The notes under the pieces were generated by a model, which made no database searches, was not told where the DNA came from, and was given only the letters and a program-made list of their open reading frames with translations. The position numbers and the translations under genes are program-made. Of a stretch of 64,000 nucleotides of DNA, positions 52,234-63,425 are shown piece after piece. Position 1 is the first letter of the stretch. Each line of letters opens with the position of its first letter. This DNA is from Microbacterium terrisoli (GTDB lineage Bacteria; Actinomycetota; Actinomycetes; Actinomycetales; Microbacteriaceae), in NCBI RefSeq assembly GCF_030866805.1, contig NZ_CP133019.1, positions 1,054,001-1,118,000 of the forward strand, read 5' to 3'.

Positions 52234-53435
52234 CGGCCGCGCGGCGCCCGTCATGGCGCCTGCTCTGGATCCTTCCCGCCGGCCTGTCGCTGCTGGCCGG
52301 TCTTGACGCCGCACTGCTGCTGCTGGGCGTCGGGGCTCCGGTCACCGCGGCGCGGCTGCCCGACGTGCACGGCATGCTCATGGTGCTCGGGTTCGTCGGG
52401 ACGCTCATCTCGTTGGAGCGCGCCACCGCGCTCGGGCGGTGGTACGGGTTCTTCGCACCGGCGCTGCTGGGCGCGGGCGGCATCGCCCTGCTGGCAGACC
52501 CCGTGCCGCTGATCGTGGCCAAGGTGATTCTGGTGGCCGGCACCCTGGCGTTCACCCTGGTCTACATCCCGCTGTGGCACCGCCAGTTCGACGAGCCGCT
52601 GCTGGTGCAGCTGCTGGGAGCGGCCCTCGGCTGCGCGGGAGCGGTGATCTGGCTGAACCAGCCGACGATGGAGCAGGTGCTGCCGTGGCTCATCGGCTTC
52701 GTCGTGCTCACCATCGCCGCCGAGCGCGTGGAGCTCGCGCGCATCACGATGGGCCCGCACGCCGGCGTGCGATTGCTCGTGCACGCATGGACGATCGTGA
52801 TCGCGCTGCTGATCGGAGTGCCCTTCCCGGATGCCGGGGCCATTGCACTGGGCCTGGCCCTGGCGGGGCTGGTCTCGTGGCTGGTCGTGCACGACATCGC
52901 CCGCCGCACGATCCGTGCGAAGGGCGCGGCGCGCTACATGGCCGCCTGCATCCTGTCGGGGTACGTCTGGCTGGCGGTGGCCGCCGTCGCGCTGCTGTTC
53001 GGCAGCCCGACCGCCCAGCCCGCATACGACGCCGTCGTGCACGCCGTCTTCCTCGGCTACACGATCTCGATGATCATGGCCCACGCCACCACGATCCTGC
53101 CCGCCGTGCTGCACATCGCCCTGCCGTACCGCCCCGCGTTCTGGGTTCCGGCGGCCATCCTGCAGCTCAGCCTCGTCGTGCGACTGTGGGTCGGCGACGC
53201 TCTCGGCCTTCCGCTCGGATGGCAGGTCGGCGGCGTGCTGGGCGTCATCGCGCTGCTGGCGTTCGTGATCGTCGCCGTCACCAGCGCCGTGCTCGGCCCG
53301 ACGCGCAAGAACGCAGCTCCGGTCAAGAAGACCGGGGCTGCCCGCACGACCACATCCGCGGCATCCGGCACTGTTTCCGCCTCTGCGCCGATCCACGAAC
53401 CGGCCGCGCCGTCGGCCTCCGAAGGAGACGAATGA
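52230..53435 (+). CDS. polytopic membrane protein, NnrS-like
   Basis: A 401-residue protein with about twelve transmembrane segments covering residues 10-360. It has a conserved early motif HGMLMVLGFVGTLISLERA and a later one SMIMAHATTILPAV with histidines in the membrane. The pattern resembles NnrS-type heme/copper membrane proteins linked to NO tolerance and the membrane parts of some nitrite reductase fusions. The tail is Lys/Ala/Thr-rich. Its start overlaps the regulator and its stop overlaps the nitrite reductase fusion by 4 bp, indicating one operon. Confidence 0.65.
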   Translation: MTAARRPSWRLLWILPAGLSLLAGLDAALLLLGVGAPVTAARLPDVHGMLMVLGFVGTLISLERATALGRWYGFFAPALLGAGGIALLADPVPLIVAKVILVAGTLAFTLVYIPLWHRQFDEPLLVQLLGAALGCAGAVIWLNQPTMEQVLPWLIGFVVLTIAAERVELARITMGPHAGVRLLVHAWTIVIALLIGVPFPDAGAIALGLALAGLVSWLVVHDIARRTIRAKGAARYMAACILSGYVWLAVAAVALLFGSPTAQPAYDAVVHAVFLGYTISMIMAHATTILPAVLHIALPYRPAFWVPAAILQLSLVVRLWVGDALGLPLGWQVGGVLGVIALLAFVIVAVTSAVLGPTRKNAAPVKKTGAARTTTSAASGTVSASAPIHEPAAPSASEGDE

Positions 53436-56200
53436 ACGCCCCGACGTCGCCGGAGGGTTCCGCACACGATCCCGCCGGCTCGCCGAAGCAGCCTGCTGGC
53501 GGCACGGCCACCCGCCCGTCGCCCGACGACAAGGCACCGAACCGCGGGTTCTGGGTGATCCGCGACATCCCGACCCTGCTGTGGCTGATCCTCGTCGCGC
53601 TGGCGGTGCTGTTCCATCAGCTGCTGCCCCACGGCGTCGCCACCTGGCTCATGCTGCATCTGCTGCTGCTGGGCGCGGTCACGCACGCGATCCTGGTGTG
53701 GAGCCAGTACTTCTCCTATGCGCTGCTGCGCACCGCGCCCACCGTCCGCGATCGGCGGCGGCAGTCGGTGCGCCTGGGGCTGACCAACGGGGGAGCCGCG
53801 CTGGTCATCATCGGCGTCACGACGGCCGTGTGGGCCATCACGCTCGTCGGTGCCGCGGCCCTGATCGCGGGCGTCATCTGGCACGGTGTCAGCCTGTACG
53901 CCCGCTCGCGCGGACGTCTGCCGGGCCGGTTCGGGCGCACCCTGCGCTACTACATCGTCGCCGCTGCGATCCTGCCGATCGGCGCCGCGCTGGGCGCCTG
54001 GCTCGCGCACGACAACAGCGCGGGCACGCTCGTGCTGGCCCATGCGCTGCTGAACGTGCTCGGCTGGATCGGGCTGACCGTGGCCGGCACGATCGTCACG
54101 CTGTGGCCCACGATTCTGCGCACACGCGCCGACGAGAAGGCCGCACAGGGCGCCGCCCGGGCGCTGCCGGTGCTCGCCGGGGGTGTGCTGGTGGCCGCGG
54201 CGGGGGCAGCGGGCGGATGGCTGCCCGGACTCGCGCTGGGCCTTCTCGCCTACGTCACGGGTCTGGGCATCATCGCCGTGTCGCTGTGGCGCGCCGCCCG
54301 CAGCGCGCCGCCGCGCACGTTCTCGGCCCTCTCGGTCGGCATGGCGTTCGTGTGGTGGGCGGGGTGCGTGGTCGCACTGGTCGTGGCAGCCTTCGTCGGC
54401 ATCGTCGACGGGTCCGGCTTCGCGAAGGCGCAGGATGCCGTCGCTGCGGTCATCCCGTTCCTTGCCGCCGGATTCGCCGCCCAGGTGCTGGTGGGTGCGC
54501 TCAGCTACCTGATCCCGGTCGTGGTCGGGGGCGGGCCCACTCCCGTGCGCGTGGGCACGGCGGCCTTCGACCGCGGCGGCTCGTTCCGCATCGCGACCGC
54601 CAACGCCGCCCTGCTCGTGTGCGCGCTGCCGGTCTCGAGCCTGATGCGGGTCGTGGCCTCCCTTCTCTACTTCGTCGCGATGGCGTCGTTCCTGTACTTC
54701 ATGCTCGTCGGCATGCGTGCGCAGGCAGCGGCCAAGCGCTCGGGCGCGGCCCTGGCCAAGACGAAGGCCGACATGGCCGCCGGCACCCGGCCGCACGGGC
54801 CGATCATGCCCGAGGGCGCGAAGCCTCACCGCGCGGGTCAGGCGGTGGCGGGCCTGCTGGCCGTCGTGCTGGCAGTGGCCGTGACCGCGGCGATCGACCC
54901 GGTCGCGTTGGGCTGGAGCGCTCCGGTGACAGCACCCAGTGACGCGCCGGTCAAGACCGTGACGGTCACCGCCGCGAACTACCGGTTCAGCCCCAGCACG
55001 ATCACCGTTCCCGCAGGCACCCACCTGAAGATCGAGCTGAAGAACACCGATCCGTCGATGGTGCACGACCTGGTGTTCGCCAACGGCGTCGCCGGCCCCC
55101 GCATCTCGCCCGGCGAAAGCGAGCTGATCGACGTCGGCGTGATCTCGGGCACGCTCGACGGCTGGTGCTCGATCATCGGGCACCGCCAGCTGGGCATGGT
55201 CATGACGGTGAAGACGTCGGGGTCTGCCGCCCCGGCGCCCACGCCGTCCTCGACCGCGACGATGCCGGGCATGGACATGCCGGGCATGGACATGCCGGGC
55301 ATGGACCACGGCAGCAGCGGCATCGATCTGAGCGCTCAGCCCGGACCCGGGTTCCAGCCGTACAAGGCGGAACTTGCGCCCTTGCCCCCGGCATCCGGCC
55401 CCGTCACCCGGCGGGTCACGCTGGACATCACCGACAAGAAGATCGAGGTCGCGCCCGGGGTCACCCAGACGCTGTGGGTCTACAACGGCACGGCGCCAGG
55501 GCCTGTGCTGCATGGGCGGGTGGGCGACACCTTCGTCGTCACGCTCGTGAACAACGGCACGATGGGGCATTCGATCGACTTCCATGCGGGAGAGCTGGCG
55601 CCCGACAAGCCGATGCGCACGATCGCGCCCGGCGAGAGCCTGACCTACACGTTCACGGCGAACCGCTCGGGTATCTGGATGTACCACTGCTCGACCATGC
55701 CGATGACTGCGCACATCGCCAACGGCATGTACGGCGCGGTGGTCATCGACCCGCCCGACCTCGCGCCGGTGGCCAAGACGTACGTGATCGTGCAGTCCGA
55801 GTTCTACCTCGGCTCGCACGACGGCGGCTCGGTCGACCTGACCAAGGTCGACGAAGAGAGGCCGGACCTGGTCGTCTTCAACGGCTACGCGAACCAGTAC
55901 GACCACGCCCCGCTGACGGCGAAGGTCGGAGAGCGCGTGCGCATCTGGGTGCTGGATGCCGGCATCGACAGGGCGACGAGCTTCCACGTCGTGGGCGGCC
56001 AGTTCGACACCGTGTGGTCGGAGGGGCGGTACCTCATCAAGCACGCCGTCGACACCGGCTCACAGGCGCTCGGGCTCATGCCCGCGCAGGGCGGGTTCGT
56101 GGAGCTCGCCTTCCTCGAGGCCGGGCACTATCCGTTCGTGTCGCATTTCATGGTCGACGCCGAGCGCGGCGCCCACGGGATCTTCGACGTGACGAAGTAG
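53432..56200 (+). CDS. membrane-anchored copper nitrite reductase fusion (membrane domain, cupredoxin, NirK)
   Basis: A 922-residue fusion. Residues about 45-435 form a membrane domain of some ten helices. A further helix (AGLLAVVLAVAVTAAI) leads to the outside. A cupredoxin follows with type 1 copper ligands His545, Cys579, His584 and Met589 (WCSIIGHRQLGM). A Met-rich linker (residues about 610-627) connects to two NirK-type domains. In these, type 1 ligands are His713, Cys753, His761 and Met766; type 2 ligands are His718, His752 and His905; catalytic Asp716 (HSIDFH) and His852 (FHVVGGQFD) are also kept. The set matches copper nitrite reductases, which reduce nitrite to NO. A different multicopper oxidase activity is less likely given the Asp/His pair. 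No NO reductase is in the window. Confidence 0.82.
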   Translation: MNAPTSPEGSAHDPAGSPKQPAGGTATRPSPDDKAPNRGFWVIRDIPTLLWLILVALAVLFHQLLPHGVATWLMLHLLLLGAVTHAILVWSQYFSYALLRTAPTVRDRRRQSVRLGLTNGGAALVIIGVTTAVWAITLVGAAALIAGVIWHGVSLYARSRGRLPGRFGRTLRYYIVAAAILPIGAALGAWLAHDNSAGTLVLAHALLNVLGWIGLTVAGTIVTLWPTILRTRADEKAAQGAARALPVLAGGVLVAAAGAAGGWLPGLALGLLAYVTGLGIIAVSLWRAARSAPPRTFSALSVGMAFVWWAGCVVALVVAAFVGIVDGSGFAKAQDAVAAVIPFLAAGFAAQVLVGALSYLIPVVVGGGPTPVRVGTAAFDRGGSFRIATANAALLVCALPVSSLMRVVASLLYFVAMASFLYFMLVGMRAQAAAKRSGAALAKTKADMAAGTRPHGPIMPEGAKPHRAGQAVAGLLAVVLAVAVTAAIDPVALGWSAPVTAPSDAPVKTVTVTAANYRFSPSTITVPAGTHLKIELKNTDPSMVHDLVFANGVAGPRISPGESELIDVGVISGTLDGWCSIIGHRQLGMVMTVKTSGSAAPAPTPSSTATMPGMDMPGMDMPGMDHGSSGIDLSAQPGPGFQPYKAELAPLPPASGPVTRRVTLDITDKKIEVAPGVTQTLWVYNGTAPGPVLHGRVGDTFVVTLVNNGTMGHSIDFHAGELAPDKPMRTIAPGESLTYTFTANRSGIWMYHCSTMPMTAHIANGMYGAVVIDPPDLAPVAKTYVIVQSEFYLGSHDGGSVDLTKVDEERPDLVVFNGYANQYDHAPLTAKVGERVRIWVLDAGIDRATSFHVVGGQFDTVWSEGRYLIKHAVDTGSQALGLMPAQGGFVELAFLEAGHYPFVSHFMVDAERGAHGIFDVTK
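55257..55314 (+). repeat. 15-bp tandem repeat encoding a Met-rich linker
   Basis: Three tandem copies of the 15-bp unit atgccgggcatggac, followed by a variant, encode MPGMD repeats ending in MDHG. Met- and His-rich segments of this kind bind copper(I). It joins the cupredoxin to the nitrite reductase domains of the fusion protein. The unit length is a multiple of three, so copy number may vary without a frameshift. Confidence 0.85.
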
Positions 56201-56247
56201 CGGGCGCTGCGGGTCGAAACGCGCCCACGACGATGTCGGACGGGCTT

Positions 56248-56288
56248 CGCCCCTCGGCCTCCGCCCCTGGGCCTCCGCCCCTCGGCCG
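56248..56288. repeat. short tandem repeat GCCCCTCGGCCTCC
   Basis: About three imperfect copies of a 14-15-base unit (GCCCCTCGGCCTCC) stand directly before palindromic element A. They lie between the convergent nitrite reductase and DUF559 genes. No function is visible. Confidence 0.7.
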
Positions 56289-56294
56289 GTCCTC

Positions 56295-56347
56295 AGTCGA
56301 CGCGTTTTACAACTGCGCGTGGGCGAACCCGCACATCGCGCCGACCG
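56295..56347. repeat. palindromic repeat element, copy A
   Basis: An imperfect hairpin of about 53 bases: the left arm begins AGTCGACGCGTTTTAC and the right arm ends CGCGCCGACC. It is one of four related elements (A-D) around the DUF559 gene. A and B lie beyond its 3' end. Confidence 0.7.
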
Positions 56348-56365
56348 AACGCGGCCAGCGATCCT

Positions 56366-56421
56366 TGAGTCGACGCGTTTTACGAACTTCTGCCGGCCGG
56401 TCGGCAAGACGCGCCGACTGA
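56366..56421. repeat. palindromic repeat element, copy B
   Basis: The left arm AGTCGACGCGTTTTAC (56368-56383) is identical to the same stretch of copy A over 16 bases. The right arm ACGCGCCGACT (56409-56419) closes an imperfect stem. The inner part contains GCCGGCCGGTCGGC, which can pair with itself. Confidence 0.75.
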
Positions 56422-56461
56422 AGTCCGCCGACGACAGTGCGGCGGCCGACCGCGGCGCGTG

Positions 56462-57490
56462 TCAGCGCGTGCGGCGAGCGATGGCGTCGCGCACGCGCTC
56501 GACGAGCGTGTCGGGGGTGACGAACAGCATCGTGTGCGTGACGCGGATGATGATCCAACCTTCTGCCTCGAGCTGCGCGTAACGGTCGATGTCCGCCTCC
56601 CACCGTTCGTCGGTGTTGTGATGAGCGCCCTCGTATTCGATCGCGATCTTCCATTGCGGATACGCCATGTCGACTCGCGCGAGAAAGCGGCGCACGCTGT
56701 CGAAGACATCGTGATCGAGCATGGGTTCGGGAAGTCCGCCGTCGACCAGGGTGAGCCGTGTCCAGGTCTCGGTGCGCGACGCAGCCCCGGTGCGCACCCG
56801 CGGCAGCGCCGCACGCAGCAGGGCGACACCTTCGCGTCGACCGGCGTTCATCGCGGCGGCCAGCTGCGCGATCGATGACAGCGGAAGCGGAACGCGCCTG
56901 TTCGGCACGCTGTGCGGCGGACGCGTTCTGTGCACGAAGTGGTCGGCCACGGCGATCAGGTCGTACGGATGCCGCAGCACCGGTGCGAGCGTCGCCCAGG
57001 TCGATGCGGGGCTGGCCAGGAGCAGTTTCGACACCGGATGCCGGGTCGCGTTCGCGAGTCCGATCCGCACGGCACGGCCCCTGATTCCGGTCGTCCGCGG
57101 TGCCCGCTTCGGCCAGTGGACGGCAACCTCGAGCACGTCGGGATCGATCTCGGGCGGTTGATCGTCGAAGGAGCGGAACTTGCGTGCCGGGATCGGGGCA
57201 TCCCACAAGACCGCCGCCGTGACCCCCGAGAAGAAGGCGCCGTCCTTCATCACCGGGGCGTACTGCGCGGCCCTCTCGTGGATGCGCGTCGCCTCGGCGC
57301 TGCGCGGATATGCGCGACCTGCATCGGCTGCGGCGTCGGGTACGAGCGAGGCGCCCGACACGGCACGGGCGCCGTGGAACGTGGTCCGCACATCGCGTCG
57401 GCGCAGCCGCGAACGGCTCACGCCTGCGCGCCGCGCAGCGCTCACGCTGAACGCGGCGCCCAGCGCTGTGGGCAGGTCGTCGGCCGGCAT
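56462..57490 (-). CDS. DUF559 (Vsr-like nuclease fold) protein with AbiEi-like N-terminus
   Basis: A 342-residue protein. The N-terminal part (AAFSVSAARRAGVSRSRLRR) looks like the winged-helix start of AbiEi-type type IV antitoxins. The C-terminal domain KIAIEYEGAHHNTD, then DIDRYAQLEAEGWIIIRVT, matches DUF559, a PD-(D/E)xK fold related to Vsr endonuclease, with the acidic residues retained. Such genes are frequent and variable in Microbacteriaceae; no toxin partner is adjacent. I chose the ATG at 57490; another lies 6 bases upstream. Pairs of palindromic repeats stand on both sides of the gene. Confidence 0.7.
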   Translation of the reverse strand: MPADDLPTALGAAFSVSAARRAGVSRSRLRRRDVRTTFHGARAVSGASLVPDAAADAGRAYPRSAEATRIHERAAQYAPVMKDGAFFSGVTAAVLWDAPIPARKFRSFDDQPPEIDPDVLEVAVHWPKRAPRTTGIRGRAVRIGLANATRHPVSKLLLASPASTWATLAPVLRHPYDLIAVADHFVHRTRPPHSVPNRRVPLPLSSIAQLAAAMNAGRREGVALLRAALPRVRTGAASRTETWTRLTLVDGGLPEPMLDHDVFDSVRRFLARVDMAYPQWKIAIEYEGAHHNTDERWEADIDRYAQLEAEGWIIIRVTHTMLFVTPDTLVERVRDAIARRTR

Positions 57491-57612
57491 GCACATACTG
57501 TGGCACGGTCGGCGGTTCGCCCGTTGCGGTTGTCCACAGGCCGCGGCATCCATCGGCGGCGCCCGCCGGTGTCACCGCCTTCTCCACCCCGCGTGCAGTC
57601 GTGTCGGAGCGT

Positions 57613-57668
57613 TGAGTCGGCGCGTTTCACGACTTTCGGCGCTGAGGGCGGTCACACGCGTCGACTGA
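57613..57668. repeat. palindromic repeat element, copy C
   Basis: The left arm AGTCGGCGCGTTTCAC (57615-57630) differs from copies A and B at two positions. The right arm ACGCGTCGACT (57656-57666) closes the stem. It keeps the same length and the flanking TTGAGTCG...CGACTGAA symmetry seen in copy B. Confidence 0.75.
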
Positions 57669-57686
57669 AACTTCGCGCCGTCGTTC

Positions 57687-57740
57687 GGTCGACGCGTTTC
57701 GCGGCGCTTCGGCGTGAGAACTGGTGAATCGCGCCGACCG
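57687..57740. repeat. palindromic repeat element, copy D
   Basis: The left arm CGGTCGACGCGTTTCGC and the right arm CGCGCCGACCG (57730-57740) form an 11-bp stem with one mismatch. It follows copy C after about 20 bases, just as B follows A. Confidence 0.7.
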
Positions 57741-57832
57741 GGCCGTCACGCGATCGAGCGGGCCCCCACTCGACCATGACGCTGAGTCCGTCGTCGCCGG
57801 GGTGATGCCGACCAGCCGCAGGACCGTCTCGC

Positions 57833-58441
57833 TCACAGGACCTTCTCCGTCGGGGTCGCAGCGACCGGACGGCCGCGCTTGGGCAGTTCGGTCGACAGCT
57901 CCAGCGCCATCGCGCGGTGCGGGCGCATCGCCAGCCGCTGCTCGGTGTGGTCGAGCCAGCGCACTTCGGCCTCGGCCGAGAAGATCATCGAATCGACCAC
58001 GAGCGACCATGCGAGCTCTTCGGGCCCCTCGGGGTCGGCGCCGGCGTACTTGGCGCGGTTGAGCTCCTGCAGCTGGGATAGCGACGCGCGACGCTGGGTC
58101 TGGATGACGTCGGTCACATCGACGCCGGGCAGGGTGGCAGCAAGCGCGAGCTTGATCGCGAGCTCGTCGCGCGTGCCCTTCCCGCGCTGGACGGGGGAGC
58201 CCAGCCAGGCGCGCACCTCGGCGCGGCCGGCGTCGGTGATCTCGAAGAACACGTGCCCCTGGGCGTCGGTCTCGGCCTTGGCGACCAGGCCGTCGCGCTC
58301 GAGGCGCTCGAGCGTGTTGTAGATCTGACCGACGTTCAGCGGCCAGGTCGAGCCGGTGCGCCGGTCGAATTCGCTGCGCAGCTGATATCCGTAGCAGGGA
58401 CCCTGATCCAGGATCGCCAGCAGGCTCTGCTTGACCGACAT
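57833..58441 (-). CDS. PadR-family transcriptional regulator
   Basis: A 202-residue repressor. The winged helix begins MSVKQSLLAILDQGPCYGYQLR and contains the PadR signature WPLNVGQIYNTLERLERDGLV, followed by FFEITDAGRAEV. A helical dimerisation domain with a long basic tail completes it. PadR proteins usually sense a small toxic compound and repress a neighbouring transporter or enzyme. A perfect palindrome lies 30 bases upstream of its start, in the gap shared with the divergent membrane-protein gene, which is the likely target. Confidence 0.92.
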   Translation of the reverse strand: MSVKQSLLAILDQGPCYGYQLRSEFDRRTGSTWPLNVGQIYNTLERLERDGLVAKAETDAQGHVFFEITDAGRAEVRAWLGSPVQRGKGTRDELAIKLALAATLPGVDVTDVIQTQRRASLSQLQELNRAKYAGADPEGPEELAWSLVVDSMIFSAEAEVRWLDHTEQRLAMRPHRAMALELSTELPKRGRPVAATPTEKVL

Positions 58442-58471
58442 CCGGCCTCCTTGTGCATGTCGAGTATGTAA

Positions 58472-58497
58472 TTGCCGAGTATATGCATACTCGGCAA
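58472..58497. promoter_or_regulatory. perfect palindrome, probable PadR operator
   Basis: TTGCCGAGTAT (58472-58482), a 4-base spacer ATGC, and the exact complement ATACTCGGCAA (58487-58497). A third CGAGTAT half-site lies at about 58461-58467 towards padR. The AT-rich centre is typical of PadR sites, and its position between divergent genes suits autoregulation plus control of the membrane-protein gene at 58555. Confidence 0.75.
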
Positions 58498-58554
58498 CAC
58501 CTGCATACCCCGCGCGCCGCCCGCAACGGCCTGCGTGGTCGGTAGGGTCAGAGC

Positions 58555-59214
58555 ATGGATGCTGCAGCCCCGCCGGCCCGTCCCGTTCGGATCGTCCGGC
58601 CCACCTGGGTGTGGGCCGGGGGAGTGCTGATCGTCGGGACGCTTCTCGGCCTCATGCCGCGCAGCGTCGGCGGCACGTGGTGGCTGCCCTGGCTGGGCAT
58701 GATCCTGGTCGCGGGGGCGTGGATCCTGTTCGCGGTCGGCCGCGACCGTGCCGTGCCCGGCGCGTCGGGCGTGGTCGCGCTGTTCGTCCTGGCGCTGTGG
58801 CCGGTGGCGAGCCAGATCGTCTGGCGGCTGCTCACCCCCGGTTTCGACCCGAATGCCGCCACGCCGACGTGGTGGATGATCGCGAGCACGGTCGATGCGC
58901 TCGTCCCGGCAGTGGCCGCCGTCATCGCCGCTCTCGCGGTGTGGCGCGGGGGCGTCGTGCCGCGGGAATTCCGTGTAGTGCCGCTGATCGCTGCGGGGCT
59001 GTGCATCGTGCCGGCGATCGCTTTCCAGATCGGGGCGACCGCGATGGCGATGTCGGGCGGCGTCTCGGCCGGCATGTTCGTCGGACTGTCGCAATTCGCC
59101 TCGCTGTGCGCGGTGGTCGGCCTGGTCGGGTTGGGAGTGGTCGCGATCGTCTCGGGCCTGCAGCCGCGGCAGGCCGCGGCATCCGGCACCGTCGTTTATC
59201 CGCCCGCCGACTGA
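58555..59214 (+). CDS. six-helix membrane protein of unknown function
   Basis: A 219-residue protein with about six transmembrane helices (for example GGTWWLPWLGMILVAGAWIL and QFASLCAVVGLVGLGVVAIV) and short loops. I recognise no family motif. It is divergent from padR across a perfect palindrome and so is probably PadR-regulated. Many PadR targets are efflux systems, but this protein has no ABC or MFS signature. Confidence 0.7.
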   Translation: MDAAAPPARPVRIVRPTWVWAGGVLIVGTLLGLMPRSVGGTWWLPWLGMILVAGAWILFAVGRDRAVPGASGVVALFVLALWPVASQIVWRLLTPGFDPNAATPTWWMIASTVDALVPAVAAVIAALAVWRGGVVPREFRVVPLIAAGLCIVPAIAFQIGATAMAMSGGVSAGMFVGLSQFASLCAVVGLVGLGVVAIVSGLQPRQAAASGTVVYPPAD

Positions 59215-59332
59215 CGGGCGCTCGCCGTCCTCTCACTGCCAGCACCCTCAAAGGTCTGCGGTGGATAACATGGGTGGGTGTGCCCGGGCGCTGACCTGTG
59301 CGGCATGACCACCCGATAGATGGAGATCCTCC

Positions 59333-62152
<2,820 letters not shown>

Positions 62153-62195
62153 CCGACGCGAATCGGGCGGCGCGCGGCGGCAGTAGTCTTTACGG

Positions 62196-63425
62196 ATGAA
62201 CCCGCTTCGCCCGCTCGACCAATCCACCAAGCTCAAGGACGTCCTCTACGAGATCCGTGGAGCCGCCCTGGTGGAGGCCGGCCGGCTGGAGGCAGACGGG
62301 CACAAGATCCTGAAGCTGAACACGGGCAACCCCGCGATCTTCGGCTTCGATGCGCCCTACCAGATCGTGCGCGACATGATCGAGGCGGTGCCCTACGCGC
62401 ACGGCTACAGCGACAGCCGCGGCATCATGCCCGCCCGCCGCGCGGTCGTCTCGCGCTACGAGCAGATCCCCGGCTTCCCGACGTTCGACCCCGACGACGT
62501 CTACCTCGGCAATGGTGTGTCTGAGCTGATCACGATGACCATGCAGGCACTGCTGGACACCGGCGACGAAGTGCTCATACCCGCGCCGGACTACCCGCTG
62601 TGGACGGCGATGACCAGTCTCGGCGGCGGGGTGCCGGTGCACTACCGGTGCGACCCCGACGGCGACTGGCAGCCTGACCTGGACGACATCCGCAGCAAGA
62701 TCACCGAGCACACCAAGGCCATCGTCGTGATCAACCCGAACAACCCCACCGGGTCGGTGTACACGCGCCAGACGCTGCAGGGCATCGTCGACATCGCCCG
62801 GGAGCATTCGCTGCTGCTGCTGGCCGATGAGATCTACGATCGCATCCTGTTCGACGGTGCCGAGCACATCAGCCTCGCCACCCTCGCGCCCGACCTGCTG
62901 TGCCTGACGTTCAACGGGCTGTCCAAGACCTACCGCGTAGCCGGCTACCGCAGCGGCTGGCTGGTGGTGACCGGGCCGAAGAGCCACGCGAAGGGCTTCC
63001 TCGAGGGGATCACCCTGCTGGCCTCCACCCGGCTGTGCCCGAACGTGCCCGCTCAGTACGCGGTGCAGGCGGCCCTGTCGGGCGTGCAGTCCATCGACGC
63101 CCTCATCGGCCCCACGGGGCGGCTGCACGAGCAGCGCGACATCGCCTGGAAGGGCCTGGAGTCCATCCCCGGCGTCACCTGCTACAAGTCGCAGGGCGCG
63201 CTGTATGCGTTCCCGCACTTGGACCCGAACGTGTATGAGATCCGCGACGACGCCAAGATGGTCTACGACCTTCTGGTCGCCGAGCACGTGCTGGTCGTGC
63301 AGGGCACCGGCTTCAACTGGCCTGCGCCCGATCACTTCCGCATCGTGACGCTGCCTGAGCCGCGAGTGCTGGCCGATGCCGTCGAGCGCATCGGCAACTT
63401 CTTGGTCTCGTACAAGCAGCAGTAG
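62196..63425 (+). CDS. pyridoxal-phosphate aminotransferase (alanine aminotransferase AlaA-like)
   Basis: A 409-residue fold-type I aminotransferase. The start MNPLRPLDQSTKLKDVLYEI and the stretch LKLNTGNPAIFGFDAPYQI match the AlaA/alanine transaminase group (alanine with 2-oxoglutarate to pyruvate and glutamate). PLP contacts are seen in NPNNPTG and LADEIYDRI, and the Schiff-base lysine lies in GLSKTYRVAGYRSGW. It starts 43 bases after secA. Its TAG stop abuts the stop of the convergent gene with no base between. Confidence 0.92.
   Translation: MNPLRPLDQSTKLKDVLYEIRGAALVEAGRLEADGHKILKLNTGNPAIFGFDAPYQIVRDMIEAVPYAHGYSDSRGIMPARRAVVSRYEQIPGFPTFDPDDVYLGNGVSELITMTMQALLDTGDEVLIPAPDYPLWTAMTSLGGGVPVHYRCDPDGDWQPDLDDIRSKITEHTKAIVVINPNNPTGSVYTRQTLQGIVDIAREHSLLLLADEIYDRILFDGAEHISLATLAPDLLCLTFNGLSKTYRVAGYRSGWLVVTGPKSHAKGFLEGITLLASTRLCPNVPAQYAVQAALSGVQSIDALIGPTGRLHEQRDIAWKGLESIPGVTCYKSQGALYAFPHLDPNVYEIRDDAKMVYDLLVAEHVLVVQGTGFNWPAPDHFRIVTLPEPRVLADAVERIGNFLVSYKQQ

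Larger units (their letters stand above)
57491..57832. other. gene-free stretch between the DUF559 and PadR genes
   Basis: These 342 bases hold the upstream region of the minus-strand DUF559 gene and, towards the right, palindromic elements C and D. I see no convincing coding frame, RNA gene or T-tailed terminator. The right part may serve as the 3' end of the PadR transcript. Confidence 0.6.

Noticed and set aside
56462-57490. Complete type IV toxin-antitoxin (AbiE) system
   Set aside because: Only an AbiEi-like N-terminus is seen, fused to a DUF559 domain; no AbiEii nucleotidyltransferase gene is adjacent.
59215-59332. Promoter of secA at GTGGATAACAT (near 59261-59271)
   Set aside because: GATAAC is a fair -10 match, but no -35 sequence at proper spacing is visible, so it was not listed as a feature.
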